This document shows positions 1 through 7,967 of a stretch of DNA of 11,044 nt, piece by piece. A program made the translations under genes and the position numbers. Source of the DNA: Bacteroides sp. UBA1317 (lineage in GTDB: Bacteria; Bacteroidota; Bacteroidia; Bacteroidales; Bacteroidaceae); the NCBI GenBank assembly GCA_002307035.1, contig DBTL01000044.1:68823-79866 (forward strand), in the 5' to 3' direction. The stretch's first letter is position 1; each line of letters opens with the position of its first letter. The notes beneath the pieces were generated by a model, which saw only the letters and a list, made by a program, of their open reading frames with translations, was not told where the DNA came from and did no database searches.

Positions 1-235
1 CGTTTTCAACACGCTGATATCGGACGTTCTGCACGTTGAAGTCATATGATACTTAAAAACGAGTTCATTTGTAAATTATAATAAATATCAAAGGACCTTG
101 AAATAGGTTGAATTAGTATGAAAGCATCTAAGGTTGGTTGGAAATATATATTTAACATATATTTTCTGTCATTATTTGGTGATAAATCAAATCTTATTTT
201 ATAATTTTAGCGAAATTATAAAAGACAAATCATCC
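1..235. other. Noncoding stretch upstream of the cas operon
   Basis: No gene is supported here. The first 50 bases look less AT-rich than the rest and may be the edge of a neighbouring element. On the minus strand one frame is open from about position 55 to the window edge and reads SYDFNVQNVRYQRVEN, and another begins with an ATG at 45. Both are cut by the edge and cannot be judged. Further in, the DNA becomes very AT-rich. An AT-only inverted repeat (AAATATAT at 142-149, ATATATTT at 157-164) lies about 70 bases before the cas6 start. The stretch probably carries the cas operon promoter. Confidence 0.6.
175..209 (+). promoter_or_regulatory. Candidate Bacteroidota-type promoter for the cas operon
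   Basis: TTTG at 175-178 could be a -33 element and TAATTTTA at 202-209 resembles the Bacteroidota -7 consensus TAnnTTTG (seven of eight positions). The spacer between them is 23 nt, longer than the usual 19-21. Transcription would start around 215, leaving a short untranslated region before the GTG start of cas6 at 236. The very AT-rich sequence makes chance matches likely, so this is only a candidate. Confidence 0.25.
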
Positions 236-1015
236 GTGAGATTTAAAATTATACTAAACATCGAGAAACACGCCTTAGGCAATGCCTTACCTTTAAATCA
301 TCAATACGAGCAATCGGCAGTTGTATACAAAATCTTGTCTTATGCAAGCGCAGACTATGCAACATGGCTGCACAACAATGGTTTTACAACCGACTCTAAA
401 CAGTTTAAACTCTTCACCTACTCCAGACTCTTTATTCCGCAATATACCATCGACAAGCAACATGCCCTTCTCCTTATCAATAGTGATACTGTAGAATGGT
501 ATGTTTCCTTTCTTCCCGAAGAGTCGACCGAGAAGTTTATTCAGGGCGTTTTCATGAATCAAACCTTTCAGTTGGGTAATCAAAGGAACAGAGTACAATT
601 TCGTGTGCAAAGCATTGAAGTGCTTCCCCCACCACACTTTGAAGAAGAGATGACGTTTGAAACACTCTCTCCTATCTGCATTGCATTGCGTAATGCAGAT
701 GGTCGTACAGATTACCTATCGCCTGAAGACGAACGTTCTAAAGAGTCACTCCTCTTCAGCTTATTAAATAGGTATGAAGCATTCTACGGCAAACCCTATA
801 CAGGTGCAGTCGATTTTAACTTTGAAGTGCTGAACGTTCCCAAACCTGTACTGATAACTTTTAAAGCCGGAACTCCTGAAGAATCAAGAGTAAAAGGCTA
901 TATGTGTCGGTTCAAGATTAAAGTTAATGGAGAATTGATGAAGATCATGTACGAAAGTGGCATAGGGATGAAAGGATCACTGGGATGGGGAATGGTAAAA
1001 GTTTGCAGTAGATGA
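236..1015 (+). CDS. cas6: Cas6 pre-crRNA endoribonuclease (GTG start)
   Basis: Metal-independent RNase that cuts within each CRISPR repeat transcript, leaving the 8-nt handle AUUGAAAC on mature crRNAs. The frame is open from an ATG at 134, but the family begins with a pattern like M-R-F-(K/L)-I. Here VRFKIILNI starts at the GTG at 236, which gives 259 residues, the usual Cas6 size. With that start, Tyr31 (AVVYKIL) and His46 (ATWLHNNGF) take the same numbers as the catalytic Tyr31 and His46 of Pyrococcus furiosus Cas6, and Lys58 in FKLFTYS corresponds to its Lys52. The family's glycine-rich RNA-binding loop is present near the C-terminus (GIGMKGSLGWG, residues 242-252). It is the first gene of the operon, 28 nt before cas8b. 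The longer 293-residue reading adds a Tyr/Ile-rich N-terminus that looks like translated AT-rich leader. Confidence 0.93.
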   Translation: MRFKIILNIEKHALGNALPLNHQYEQSAVVYKILSYASADYATWLHNNGFTTDSKQFKLFTYSRLFIPQYTIDKQHALLLINSDTVEWYVSFLPEESTEKFIQGVFMNQTFQLGNQRNRVQFRVQSIEVLPPPHFEEEMTFETLSPICIALRNADGRTDYLSPEDERSKESLLFSLLNRYEAFYGKPYTGAVDFNFEVLNVPKPVLITFKAGTPEESRVKGYMCRFKIKVNGELMKIMYESGIGMKGSLGWGMVKVCSR

Positions 1016-1043
1016 TAATAAGTAGTTAGATATAAAAGAAGAT

Positions 1044-2990
1044 ATGATAAAAGAACTGATAAATTTTACAGAAAATCTCGATGAGGAGTTCAAGAACTTA
1101 GGTTCTATGCCTAAGGAAGGTTTGCATATACGAATGAAACTAGTTGTAAGCGAATCAGGAGAAACCAGCATTGATACTTCAGACTTTGAGTATGAACAGT
1201 ATTCTAAAAAACAGAAAAGCAAAGTCTCTGATATTATGAGTCAATGTAAACTTTTGCATCAGAATGCTTGGTGTATTGATACCAATAAATGCTTTGACCT
1301 ACCAACAAAAGCAATACACACATGTTCGCCTTTTGCAGTTGCGTTTAAACAGGAACATTTAGAAGGAGGAGCTAAATTCCAAGAGAATATTGGTAAGAAG
1401 AAGCAAATCTATGAGCGTTTTGGAGAGTATTTCAACAAAGCTTTTGACTTGTTTGAGAACAAAGAAGATGCTGAAAAATATGTGCCATTCAAGTATTTCT
1501 TCACCAATAATACTTTCACATCTATTCTTAAAAGAATAGATACCGATTATTCAACTCAGCGAATTAAGTTTGAAGAAGAACTCTTACAAATCAAAGAGCA
1601 GTTGAAAAACTGTATAGACAAAACCCAAAAGGAAGAATTTAAAATTCAGGCAGCTTTAATTGAGCAAGAAATACTCAAAGTAAAACCATTGGAAGATAGT
1701 GATTATATTCTTTTCTATCTGGATTTACCATTGGATTTATATAAAAAACTTCATAAAAGGTATTTGGGAGGAAAGTTGTTTGTAATAGATAAATATAATA
1801 CTCCGGCCGATGAAAATGGAATAGTTTATGGCGCTAGCAATTTTATGAATGGATTAAATGGTAACATGCCATTTTTGATACACCAAACTGCTCCATTTGA
1901 TATTAGTGGACGAATTTCAAATATTGATGCTAAAACGCTCTATGATTTGCAAAATATTTTTCCAAATAAGACACTGCCCAATCCTTTGCCTGTTTTTATC
2001 TACAAAGAAGAGATTCAACGAAAAGTAATTGGGATATTCAAGGAGAGTAAATTCAAGTTTAGTTATAAAGAAATTATTCAGAAGTTAGTTGAAGATAATT
2101 CCGAGGATATTGGCAACTATTACCTTCTTTTCTGGCAAAACACGAAAGATGGTATTGTTTTTAAAGACTTCGATTTCGTGACAACTTTTGAATATTCTAT
2201 TTCAAGAGACAAACCTCTTGCAATATTAAACTTGTTTGAAATCAAAGAAAAAGGTGGAAAAGATAACAAACACTATCCGATTATTCACAATATATTTGAC
2301 TTTGAGCAGCAAATAATGAAACCATTCATTCAGAATAAATACTTGCGCATTGACTATTTTGGGGATCTAAACAAAGATGATTATGCTAAATTGGATTTGA
2401 CATTTAGTTCATTCAGTAGATACCGAAAAGCAATATATGACTATGTGTACAAATCTCAGCGAAACACGGTTGATGGTCATATGTTTGACGAAATGGTATT
2501 TAATGCGATAAAAGACGACATTAAAAATAATAATGACTATGGAATCAAGGAGAAACTCAATATATGGTACAGTTTATATGAATATTTCAATACTAAAAAT
2601 AGAATCAATATGGTAAACAAATTAAAAGACTATCAGGACTTTGTTGCAACCATCCTTGCAGATGAACCACTGGCTGATATTTCGGATGAAAAATTTGCTT
2701 TTGCAGCAGGGCAGGTTATCGAGTATATTCTGAGTAAAAGTAAATCGGCTGATAACAGCTACAATTTATTGGAACCTTATCTACAGCAATCGAAATGCGC
2801 AGAATTCAAACGAGCAATAGCCAATGATTTCGGTCGGTACAAACACGAAAACTTCTCTAAAAACTTTGAGAAAGTGGCAGCTTTTGTATTGAGTTACGAA
2901 ACCTCAGCTAATCTTAAACATTTATTGCCACAGATTCTTTCGGGCGTATTCTCCAAAAATCAATTATTCAGTACTAACCCTTCAAAATAA
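1044..2990 (+). CDS. cas8b: Cas8b large subunit of type I-B Cascade (Csh1/TM1802-like)
   Basis: Predicted large subunit of the crRNA-guided Cascade complex. By family knowledge it recognises the PAM, helps open the DNA and recruits Cas3. The 648-residue length, the position directly before cas7-cas5b-cas3, and the segment around residues 221-250 (YILFYLDLPLDLYKKLHKRY, then LGGKLFVID) fit the TM1802/Csh1 branch. Cas8 proteins are poorly conserved, so the call leans on context. Residues about 172-213 form a long charged helix that could be a coiled coil. Cysteines occur at 68, 77, 83 and 94, but there are no paired CxxC motifs like those of the Cst1 branch. A purine-rich AAAAGAAG precedes the ATG. 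The last 126 codons may also be translated separately as Cas11b. Sampled GC content is lower than in cas6 or cas1. Confidence 0.86.
   Translation: MIKELINFTENLDEEFKNLGSMPKEGLHIRMKLVVSESGETSIDTSDFEYEQYSKKQKSKVSDIMSQCKLLHQNAWCIDTNKCFDLPTKAIHTCSPFAVAFKQEHLEGGAKFQENIGKKKQIYERFGEYFNKAFDLFENKEDAEKYVPFKYFFTNNTFTSILKRIDTDYSTQRIKFEEELLQIKEQLKNCIDKTQKEEFKIQAALIEQEILKVKPLEDSDYILFYLDLPLDLYKKLHKRYLGGKLFVIDKYNTPADENGIVYGASNFMNGLNGNMPFLIHQTAPFDISGRISNIDAKTLYDLQNIFPNKTLPNPLPVFIYKEEIQRKVIGIFKESKFKFSYKEIIQKLVEDNSEDIGNYYLLFWQNTKDGIVFKDFDFVTTFEYSISRDKPLAILNLFEIKEKGGKDNKHYPIIHNIFDFEQQIMKPFIQNKYLRIDYFGDLNKDDYAKLDLTFSSFSRYRKAIYDYVYKSQRNTVDGHMFDEMVFNAIKDDIKNNNDYGIKEKLNIWYSLYEYFNTKNRINMVNKLKDYQDFVATILADEPLADISDEKFAFAAGQVIEYILSKSKSADNSYNLLEPYLQQSKCAEFKRAIANDFGRYKHENFSKNFEKVAAFVLSYETSANLKHLLPQILSGVFSKNQLFSTNPSK
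2610..2990 (+). CDS. Candidate internal start for the small Cascade subunit Cas11b, within cas8b
   Basis: No separate small-subunit gene lies in the operon. In several type I-B, I-C and I-D systems the Cas11 small subunit is translated from an internal start near the 3' end of the large-subunit gene. An in-frame ATG at 2610 (Met523 of Cas8b) would give a 126-residue protein beginning MVNKLKDYQDF. It is rich in predicted helix, which is the size and character of Cas11. The start has A at -3 and -6 in an A-rich context, as favoured in Bacteroidota where Shine-Dalgarno sequences are rare. Other possible starts are the ATGs at 2481 and 2493 (169 and 165 residues). Existence of this product is inferred; no Cas11 motif is recognisable by eye. 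Confidence 0.42.
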   Translation: MVNKLKDYQDFVATILADEPLADISDEKFAFAAGQVIEYILSKSKSADNSYNLLEPYLQQSKCAEFKRAIANDFGRYKHENFSKNFEKVAAFVLSYETSANLKHLLPQILSGVFSKNQLFSTNPSK

Positions 2991-2997
2991 AACGATC

Positions 2998-3909
2998 ATG
3001 TCAACATTCAACAACCGCGTATATGGCGCAGCCATTATCAAATCGATTAACTCTAATTACAATGCCGATTTTTCAGGCCAACCCCGCAAATTACCCAACG
3101 GTATAGTGTATGCGACAGACAAAGCACTTAAATACTCTATTCGAAATTACTGGAAAGCTGCGTTAAATGAAAAAGTATTTTATTTCAAATCTTTAAGCGA
3201 AGAAATGTCTCCCAGAACATTGGACGAAACTTATGCATTTCACTTTGGCGATTTCAAAGAAAAAGATAAAACGAAATTACGATTAGAAGTTCTTGGAAAT
3301 ATATTGAAATGCCTTGATGTAAAGCTGTTTGGGGGCACTTATGCCGGTAAAACCAACATATCGATACATGGTACTTGCCAGATTACCCATGGATTGAATA
3401 AGTTTACAGAAAATGTGATTTATTCCGAGCAAATTATGTCTCCATTCAGAAATTCGAATGAAGCAAGTGCGGATAGTACAATGACTACTTTAGGTTCTCA
3501 ATCCCGTTTGCAAGAAGGACATTACGTACATCATTTTTCAGTAAATCCTAAAAATATAGAAGACGATGTAGAAAGAACAGGTGTAGAGGGATTAACCACA
3601 GACAACATCGCTAAATTGAAAGAAGGCCTGCGAAAAGGTGCTACCTACTATGACTCGGCAGCCAAAGCAGGAACAGAGAATGAATTGTTACTGTGGGTTC
3701 AACTCAATTCGAACTCAAAAATCGTATTACCATCGTTTGTAAGTCTTATTGAAATTAATGACGATAAAGAAATTGATCTGTCAAAAGTAAGTGCTTTATT
3801 GTCCGAAGCCCATATCAAATCGGAAATTGAAACGGTTGAAATTTTCTATAATAAATCGAATACAAAAGTAGTTGGGGAACCGGCAGATGCTGTTTTTACT
3901 GAATTGTAA
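2998..3909 (+). CDS. cas7: Cas7 backbone subunit of type I-B Cascade (Csh2-like)
   Basis: Several copies of this RAMP-fold protein polymerise along the crRNA spacer and form the Cascade backbone. The 303 residues match the Csh2 branch. The N-terminal block NRVYGAAIIKSINSNYNADF is followed by PRKLPNGIVYATDKALKYSI (residues 29-48), which matches the conserved start-of-RAMP region. The core block CLDVKLFGGTYAGKTNISIH (105-124) corresponds to the family's D-x-x-L-F-G signature and leads into GTCQITHGLN. The segment MTTLGSQSRLQEGHYVHHF (162-180) is also typical of Csh2. The gene begins 7 nt after cas8b stops. Its ATG has A at -3 and -6 and no Shine-Dalgarno sequence. Confidence 0.94.
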   Translation: MSTFNNRVYGAAIIKSINSNYNADFSGQPRKLPNGIVYATDKALKYSIRNYWKAALNEKVFYFKSLSEEMSPRTLDETYAFHFGDFKEKDKTKLRLEVLGNILKCLDVKLFGGTYAGKTNISIHGTCQITHGLNKFTENVIYSEQIMSPFRNSNEASADSTMTTLGSQSRLQEGHYVHHFSVNPKNIEDDVERTGVEGLTTDNIAKLKEGLRKGATYYDSAAKAGTENELLLWVQLNSNSKIVLPSFVSLIEINDDKEIDLSKVSALLSEAHIKSEIETVEIFYNKSNTKVVGEPADAVFTEL

Positions 3910-3921
3910 ATCCTGAATCCG

Positions 3922-4689
3922 ATGAAATTAATATCATTCGACTTAAAAGCAGACTTTGCCTTTTTTCGAAAGCCCGATACCAATGCCACCATTAACTTAT
4001 CCTACAATATCATTCATCGTCCTGCGGTGTTAGGCATTTTGGGTGCGATTCTAGGTTTGGAAGGCTACAAGGAAAAAGGAAAACTACCTCAGTATTACGA
4101 AGTATTGAAAGAGGTGAAAGTAGGCATTGAACCCCTAAATCACGATAAGGGGAATTATGTCAAAACTAATATCAAATACTCCAATACGGTTGGTTATGCC
4201 AATAAAGGAACAAATTTCCTGACCGAAGAATTGACTTTAGTAAACCCCAAGTACAGGATTTATCTTTTATTAGATGAAACGGAGAACTATCAAAAACAGT
4301 TGGCAGAAAATCTGAAAAAAGGCTGTGCTGAATTTATTCCTTATTTAGGTAAGAACGAATTTACAGCCTGGTGGAGTTCGGATTCGTACAAGGAATATGA
4401 TTTTTCAGAAAGTAAGACACCAAACGAAAAGGTAAAAGTGCTGAGTATCTTTCAGAAGAAAACAGTTTTAAGAGATAACTTGGAAACGCCATTTGCTGAT
4501 TTACTCAATTTTGACCAAGAAGAAATCCCCTTCATTTATTTTGAAAGATTACCCAAGGATTTTGATTTGACGTTAATGCAGTATGAAATGGCTGAATTTG
4601 CGTATTCAAACTTTCTGATATCGAATGCCGAAAAATTGGAAAACTTGATTTTTATAGATGAATTAAATGCTTATGTGCAGTTGCTTTAA
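3922..4689 (+). CDS. cas5: Cas5b, crRNA 5'-handle cap of type I-B Cascade
   Basis: A RAMP-fold subunit that binds the 5' handle of the crRNA and caps the Cas7 filament next to Cas8b. The 255 residues begin with the Cas5h/Cas5b block MKLISFDLKADFAFFRKPDT, followed by the family's hallmark stretch IIHRPAVLGILGAILGL at residues 30-46. A later segment, CAEFIPYLGKNEF (about residues 135-147), matches the conserved P-Y-L-G region. As in other I-B systems it is not expected to cut RNA, since Cas6 is present. It lies 12 nt after cas7, and its last codons overlap the start of cas3. Confidence 0.93.
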   Translation: MKLISFDLKADFAFFRKPDTNATINLSYNIIHRPAVLGILGAILGLEGYKEKGKLPQYYEVLKEVKVGIEPLNHDKGNYVKTNIKYSNTVGYANKGTNFLTEELTLVNPKYRIYLLLDETENYQKQLAENLKKGCAEFIPYLGKNEFTAWWSSDSYKEYDFSESKTPNEKVKVLSIFQKKTVLRDNLETPFADLLNFDQEEIPFIYFERLPKDFDLTLMQYEMAEFAYSNFLISNAEKLENLIFIDELNAYVQLL

Positions 4690-7447
4690 ATCGGTTTCTG
4701 AAATCATTAGAGAATTACCTGCATTGAGCACTTATTTGCTTGATGCGGGTAATTTCTATGCCCATTTATCCAAAGATGGGCACAGCAACAAAGAAACATT
4801 GGAGGAACATATCGGCCTTGTAAACGGCTATTTATGCAAACTAGTCCAATTTCACAATCTGGATGACGTAATAGATAGGCTTATATACGGACTGCGTAAT
4901 CCAATTGATCAGGAAGCCGGCAATTATATAAAGCGACTCTTTGTATATACTATTGTTTTCCATGATTTTGGAAAGATCAATGAGCGGTTTCAGACCGACA
5001 AGATGAACAATAGTAATTTATACGCAAACGCATCTGTTAATAGCCCTATTGCTTCGACTCATTCTACGTTAAGTGCATTTATTTATCTGACGAAACATCT
5101 GAACGAAATAGCTTTAGAAAAGAAATCAGATTCCTTACTTACACTTTGTTGTTTACACTTTTCCTATTCCATCTTCAAGCATCACAGTCGAAATTGGGAC
5201 GATCATTATGCCTCTACTATTGGATTCACTGAGCTAAGAGCAAGAAATAAGTGGGAGGATGTACGCAATTTCATGAGTAACTATTTGTCGCATTATCAAT
5301 TTAAAATCCACCCCAATATTCTAAAACTAATTGGTGAAGAAAAAGTTCTATCACATCCATCGCTATCGAAACAATTGAACTCATTCGAACTCTACGCCCT
5401 TTGCCGACTAAACTTTTCTCTCCTTACAGCTTCCGATTATCTGGCAACCAACGAATACATGAATTCGTTACCAATAGATGATTTAGGAGTACTGACCCAA
5501 GAAAGAATTGATGAACTGTACCAAAATGTTAGTCAAAGGAAATGGATTAATGAAGTGGAAAAGAAGAAAAACTACAATAAAGGAATTTATGATGCTCTGG
5601 AAGATTATCAATTGCTGAATCCTAAAGAAAAAAGTGGCGACAACCTCAATGTTCTTCGTAGAGAAATGGGCATTGAGGTAATAAGAAACATTAGGAAATA
5701 TAACCAGAGCAACCTATTCTTTATTGAAGCTCCTACAGGTGGGGGGAAAACAAATCTTTCAATGCTGGCAATAGTTGAATTGCTAAAAATACACGGTGGA
5801 AAATACAACAAAGTGTTTTATGTGTTCCCGTTCACTACTCTAATTACACAAACCTATGCAGTAGTTCGTAACATGCTAGGCCTGAAAGAAGAAGAAATTA
5901 TAGAACTGCACTCTAAAGAAGGACTAAAACCGAGCGTGAGTAAAGATGATAACTATGGAGATGCGAAATTAAACTATATCAATTATCTTTTCATGAACTT
6001 TCCGTTTTCCTTGTTGTCGCATATCCGGTTCTTTGATATTCTAAAAACGAATGAAAAAGAAACCAACTATTTGTTACATCGGTTAGCCAATTCCATTGTA
6101 GTGATTGACGAGCTACAATCCTATAATCCATCGCATTGGGATAAAGTAATCTATTTCATTCGTCAATATGCTAAAAAGTTCAATATTAAGTTTATATTGA
6201 TGTCGGCAACTCTACCTAAATTAGATAAGCTGAGTGTAATAGAGCAGGATGTACATGATTTTGTATATCTATTACCCGAAGCAAAAGAACAGTATTTCAA
6301 TAATCCAAACTTTGCAGGTCGTGTCGATTTCAATTTCGATTTGTTTGAACGAACAGATTTGTCGTTAGACGAGTTGGCTGAAAAAGTGATTGGAGCATCT
6401 AAAGATTACTTGAAATATGATTTTGGTGAAGCCAAACCAGAAGGAAGCGTTTACACGATTGTAGAATTTATCTATAAGCAGTCAGCTACTGATTTTTATG
6501 ACAAGGTTTTGGAACGTAATTTCTTTGACGAAATATTTGTTCTCTCTGGAACCATTATTGAACATCGTAGAAAGGAAATAATCAATTATCTAAAAAATCC
6601 ATCCAACAGAAAGAAGAAAGTCATTTTAATTACGACCCAAGTAGTTGAAGCTGGAGTTGATATCGATATGGACTTAGGATTCAAAGACCGCTCTATCATT
6701 GACTCAGACGAACAGTTGGCGGGGCGTATCAACAGGAATGTCAACAAAGAGAATTGTACCCTTTATCTTTTCAATATCAACAAAGAATCTGTTATTTATG
6801 GTAATGACTACCGATATAAAATCACAAAAGAACAAATCAAATCCGATGAGTATAAACGAATACTCTTTCAAAAAGATTTTGATTCATTGTATGATAAAAT
6901 ATTTGATGCCAAAAACAACTGGAACAGTAAAGAAATGGTTGAAAATTTTAGTGATTATGAATCTGCCATTAAAAAGTTGAAATTTCAAACGGTAAACGAC
7001 AAATTTAAATTGATAGAACAAAAGAATTTTTCCTGTTTTATCCCTATGAATATTCCAATAGAAATTGATAGTGCTATAAGTGGCATTAAAGAAAATATTT
7101 TTAACTTATCAGAGTTACTCTTTTTGGAAGAAAATGGAGTTTTTCCCAATCAAAAGAATGAAATCAGTGGCATTGATGTATTTGAAATCTATCTTCAATC
7201 CATTCGCAACAAAATAGAATTCACTCAGCAACAAATAAGAAAAAAAACATTGCAAAGCATTTTGAGCAAGTATATTTTCTCAATATTTGCGAGCCCAAAG
7301 ATAGAAAATGAGTTGGTTCATTTTTATGATAAGGATAAATCGGACTATGGATATCTCTACATCGAAAGATGGAGGGACATCTATTCTATTGAACAAGGAC
7401 TTGATGCTAACAAATTGGTAGGGATAGAAGAGACCCAATTTTTATAA
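4667..7447 (+). CDS. cas3: Cas3 nuclease-helicase (HD domain fused to superfamily 2 helicase)
   Basis: The effector recruited to Cascade-bound DNA, where it nicks and then degrades the displaced strand while translocating with ATP. The 926 residues contain an N-terminal HD nuclease: His48 (EEHIGLV), His99-Asp100 (VFHDFGK), His132, His172-His173 and Asp257 (TASDYLA) are the likely metal ligands. The helicase follows: Walker A EAPTGGGKT (354-362), DELQ box (481-484), MSATLP (512-517), motif V around TTQVVEAGVDID (656-667) and motif VI QLAGRINR (683-690). All motifs look intact, so it should be active. The ATG at 4667 overlaps cas5 by 23 nt; a second in-frame ATG at 4673 is equally possible. Either way the two genes are probably translationally coupled. 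Confidence 0.97.
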   Translation: MLMCSCFKSVSEIIRELPALSTYLLDAGNFYAHLSKDGHSNKETLEEHIGLVNGYLCKLVQFHNLDDVIDRLIYGLRNPIDQEAGNYIKRLFVYTIVFHDFGKINERFQTDKMNNSNLYANASVNSPIASTHSTLSAFIYLTKHLNEIALEKKSDSLLTLCCLHFSYSIFKHHSRNWDDHYASTIGFTELRARNKWEDVRNFMSNYLSHYQFKIHPNILKLIGEEKVLSHPSLSKQLNSFELYALCRLNFSLLTASDYLATNEYMNSLPIDDLGVLTQERIDELYQNVSQRKWINEVEKKKNYNKGIYDALEDYQLLNPKEKSGDNLNVLRREMGIEVIRNIRKYNQSNLFFIEAPTGGGKTNLSMLAIVELLKIHGGKYNKVFYVFPFTTLITQTYAVVRNMLGLKEEEIIELHSKEGLKPSVSKDDNYGDAKLNYINYLFMNFPFSLLSHIRFFDILKTNEKETNYLLHRLANSIVVIDELQSYNPSHWDKVIYFIRQYAKKFNIKFILMSATLPKLDKLSVIEQDVHDFVYLLPEAKEQYFNNPNFAGRVDFNFDLFERTDLSLDELAEKVIGASKDYLKYDFGEAKPEGSVYTIVEFIYKQSATDFYDKVLERNFFDEIFVLSGTIIEHRRKEIINYLKNPSNRKKKVILITTQVVEAGVDIDMDLGFKDRSIIDSDEQLAGRINRNVNKENCTLYLFNINKESVIYGNDYRYKITKEQIKSDEYKRILFQKDFDSLYDKIFDAKNNWNSKEMVENFSDYESAIKKLKFQTVNDKFKLIEQKNFSCFIPMNIPIEIDSAISGIKENIFNLSELLFLEENGVFPNQKNEISGIDVFEIYLQSIRNKIEFTQQQIRKKTLQSILSKYIFSIFASPKIENELVHFYDKDKSDYGYLYIERWRDIYSIEQGLDANKLVGIEETQFL

Positions 7448-7454
7448 TATAGCC

Positions 7455-7967
7455 ATGAGAATTACTGCCACTTACATCAATCTTTATAACGTGTGCAAAC
7501 GTGAGCTTTGGCTGCATGCTAATGAAATTCGTTTTGAGCACACTTCTGATGTTGTGTACGAAGGGAAACTAATACATGAAGAATCATATCCGCAGCGATC
7601 TTCTAAATATGAAGAAGTAGAATTGGATGGAATCAAAATAGATTTTTATGACACAAAGAACAAAGTGATTCATGAAATAAAAAAGTCGGATAAGGTGGAA
7701 AGAGCGCATGAATGGCAACTGAAATATTACCTGTATGTATTTGAAAAGAATGGCATCGTAGGCGTCACAGGTATATTGGAGTATCCAGTTTTGAGGAAAA
7801 CAGATGCAATAGTACTATCTGATATTGATCGGGAAACGATTCGGACGATGGAAACGGAAATACAGGCCATCATTGAGAATGAGGAGTGCCCTCCCCTAGA
7901 AAAAAAACGCATCTGTAAGAATTGTAGTTATTATGACTTTTGTTATAGCACGGAGGAAGAAGAATGA
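7455..7967 (+). CDS. cas4: Cas4 RecB-like nuclease with Fe-S cluster cysteines
   Basis: An adaptation protein that works with Cas1-Cas2, trimming prespacers at the PAM end and helping set spacer orientation and length. The 170 residues contain the four Fe-S cysteines of the family: Cys14 (YNVCKRELWL), then Cys154, Cys157 and Cys163 (ICKNCSYYDFC). The RecB nuclease residues are also present: His41 (GKLIHEE), Asp63 (KIDFYD), Glu74 and Lys76 (HEIKKS), and the Gln88 region (EWQLKYYLY). It begins 7 nt after cas3. Its C-terminal Glu-rich codons (GAGGAAGAAGAA) also form a Shine-Dalgarno-like sequence for cas1, whose ATG overlaps the cas4 stop codon. Confidence 0.96.
   Translation: MRITATYINLYNVCKRELWLHANEIRFEHTSDVVYEGKLIHEESYPQRSSKYEEVELDGIKIDFYDTKNKVIHEIKKSDKVERAHEWQLKYYLYVFEKNGIVGVTGILEYPVLRKTDAIVLSDIDRETIRTMETEIQAIIENEECPPLEKKRICKNCSYYDFCYSTEEEE

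Noticed and set aside
293..637. A 114-residue minus-strand open frame opposite cas6
   Set aside because: It lies entirely inside the well-supported cas6 gene and resembles no family. Shadow frame. The same applies to the minus-strand frames at 977-1222, 5608-5811, 7727-7912 and 9068-9259, and the plus-strand frame at 6699-6980 inside cas3.
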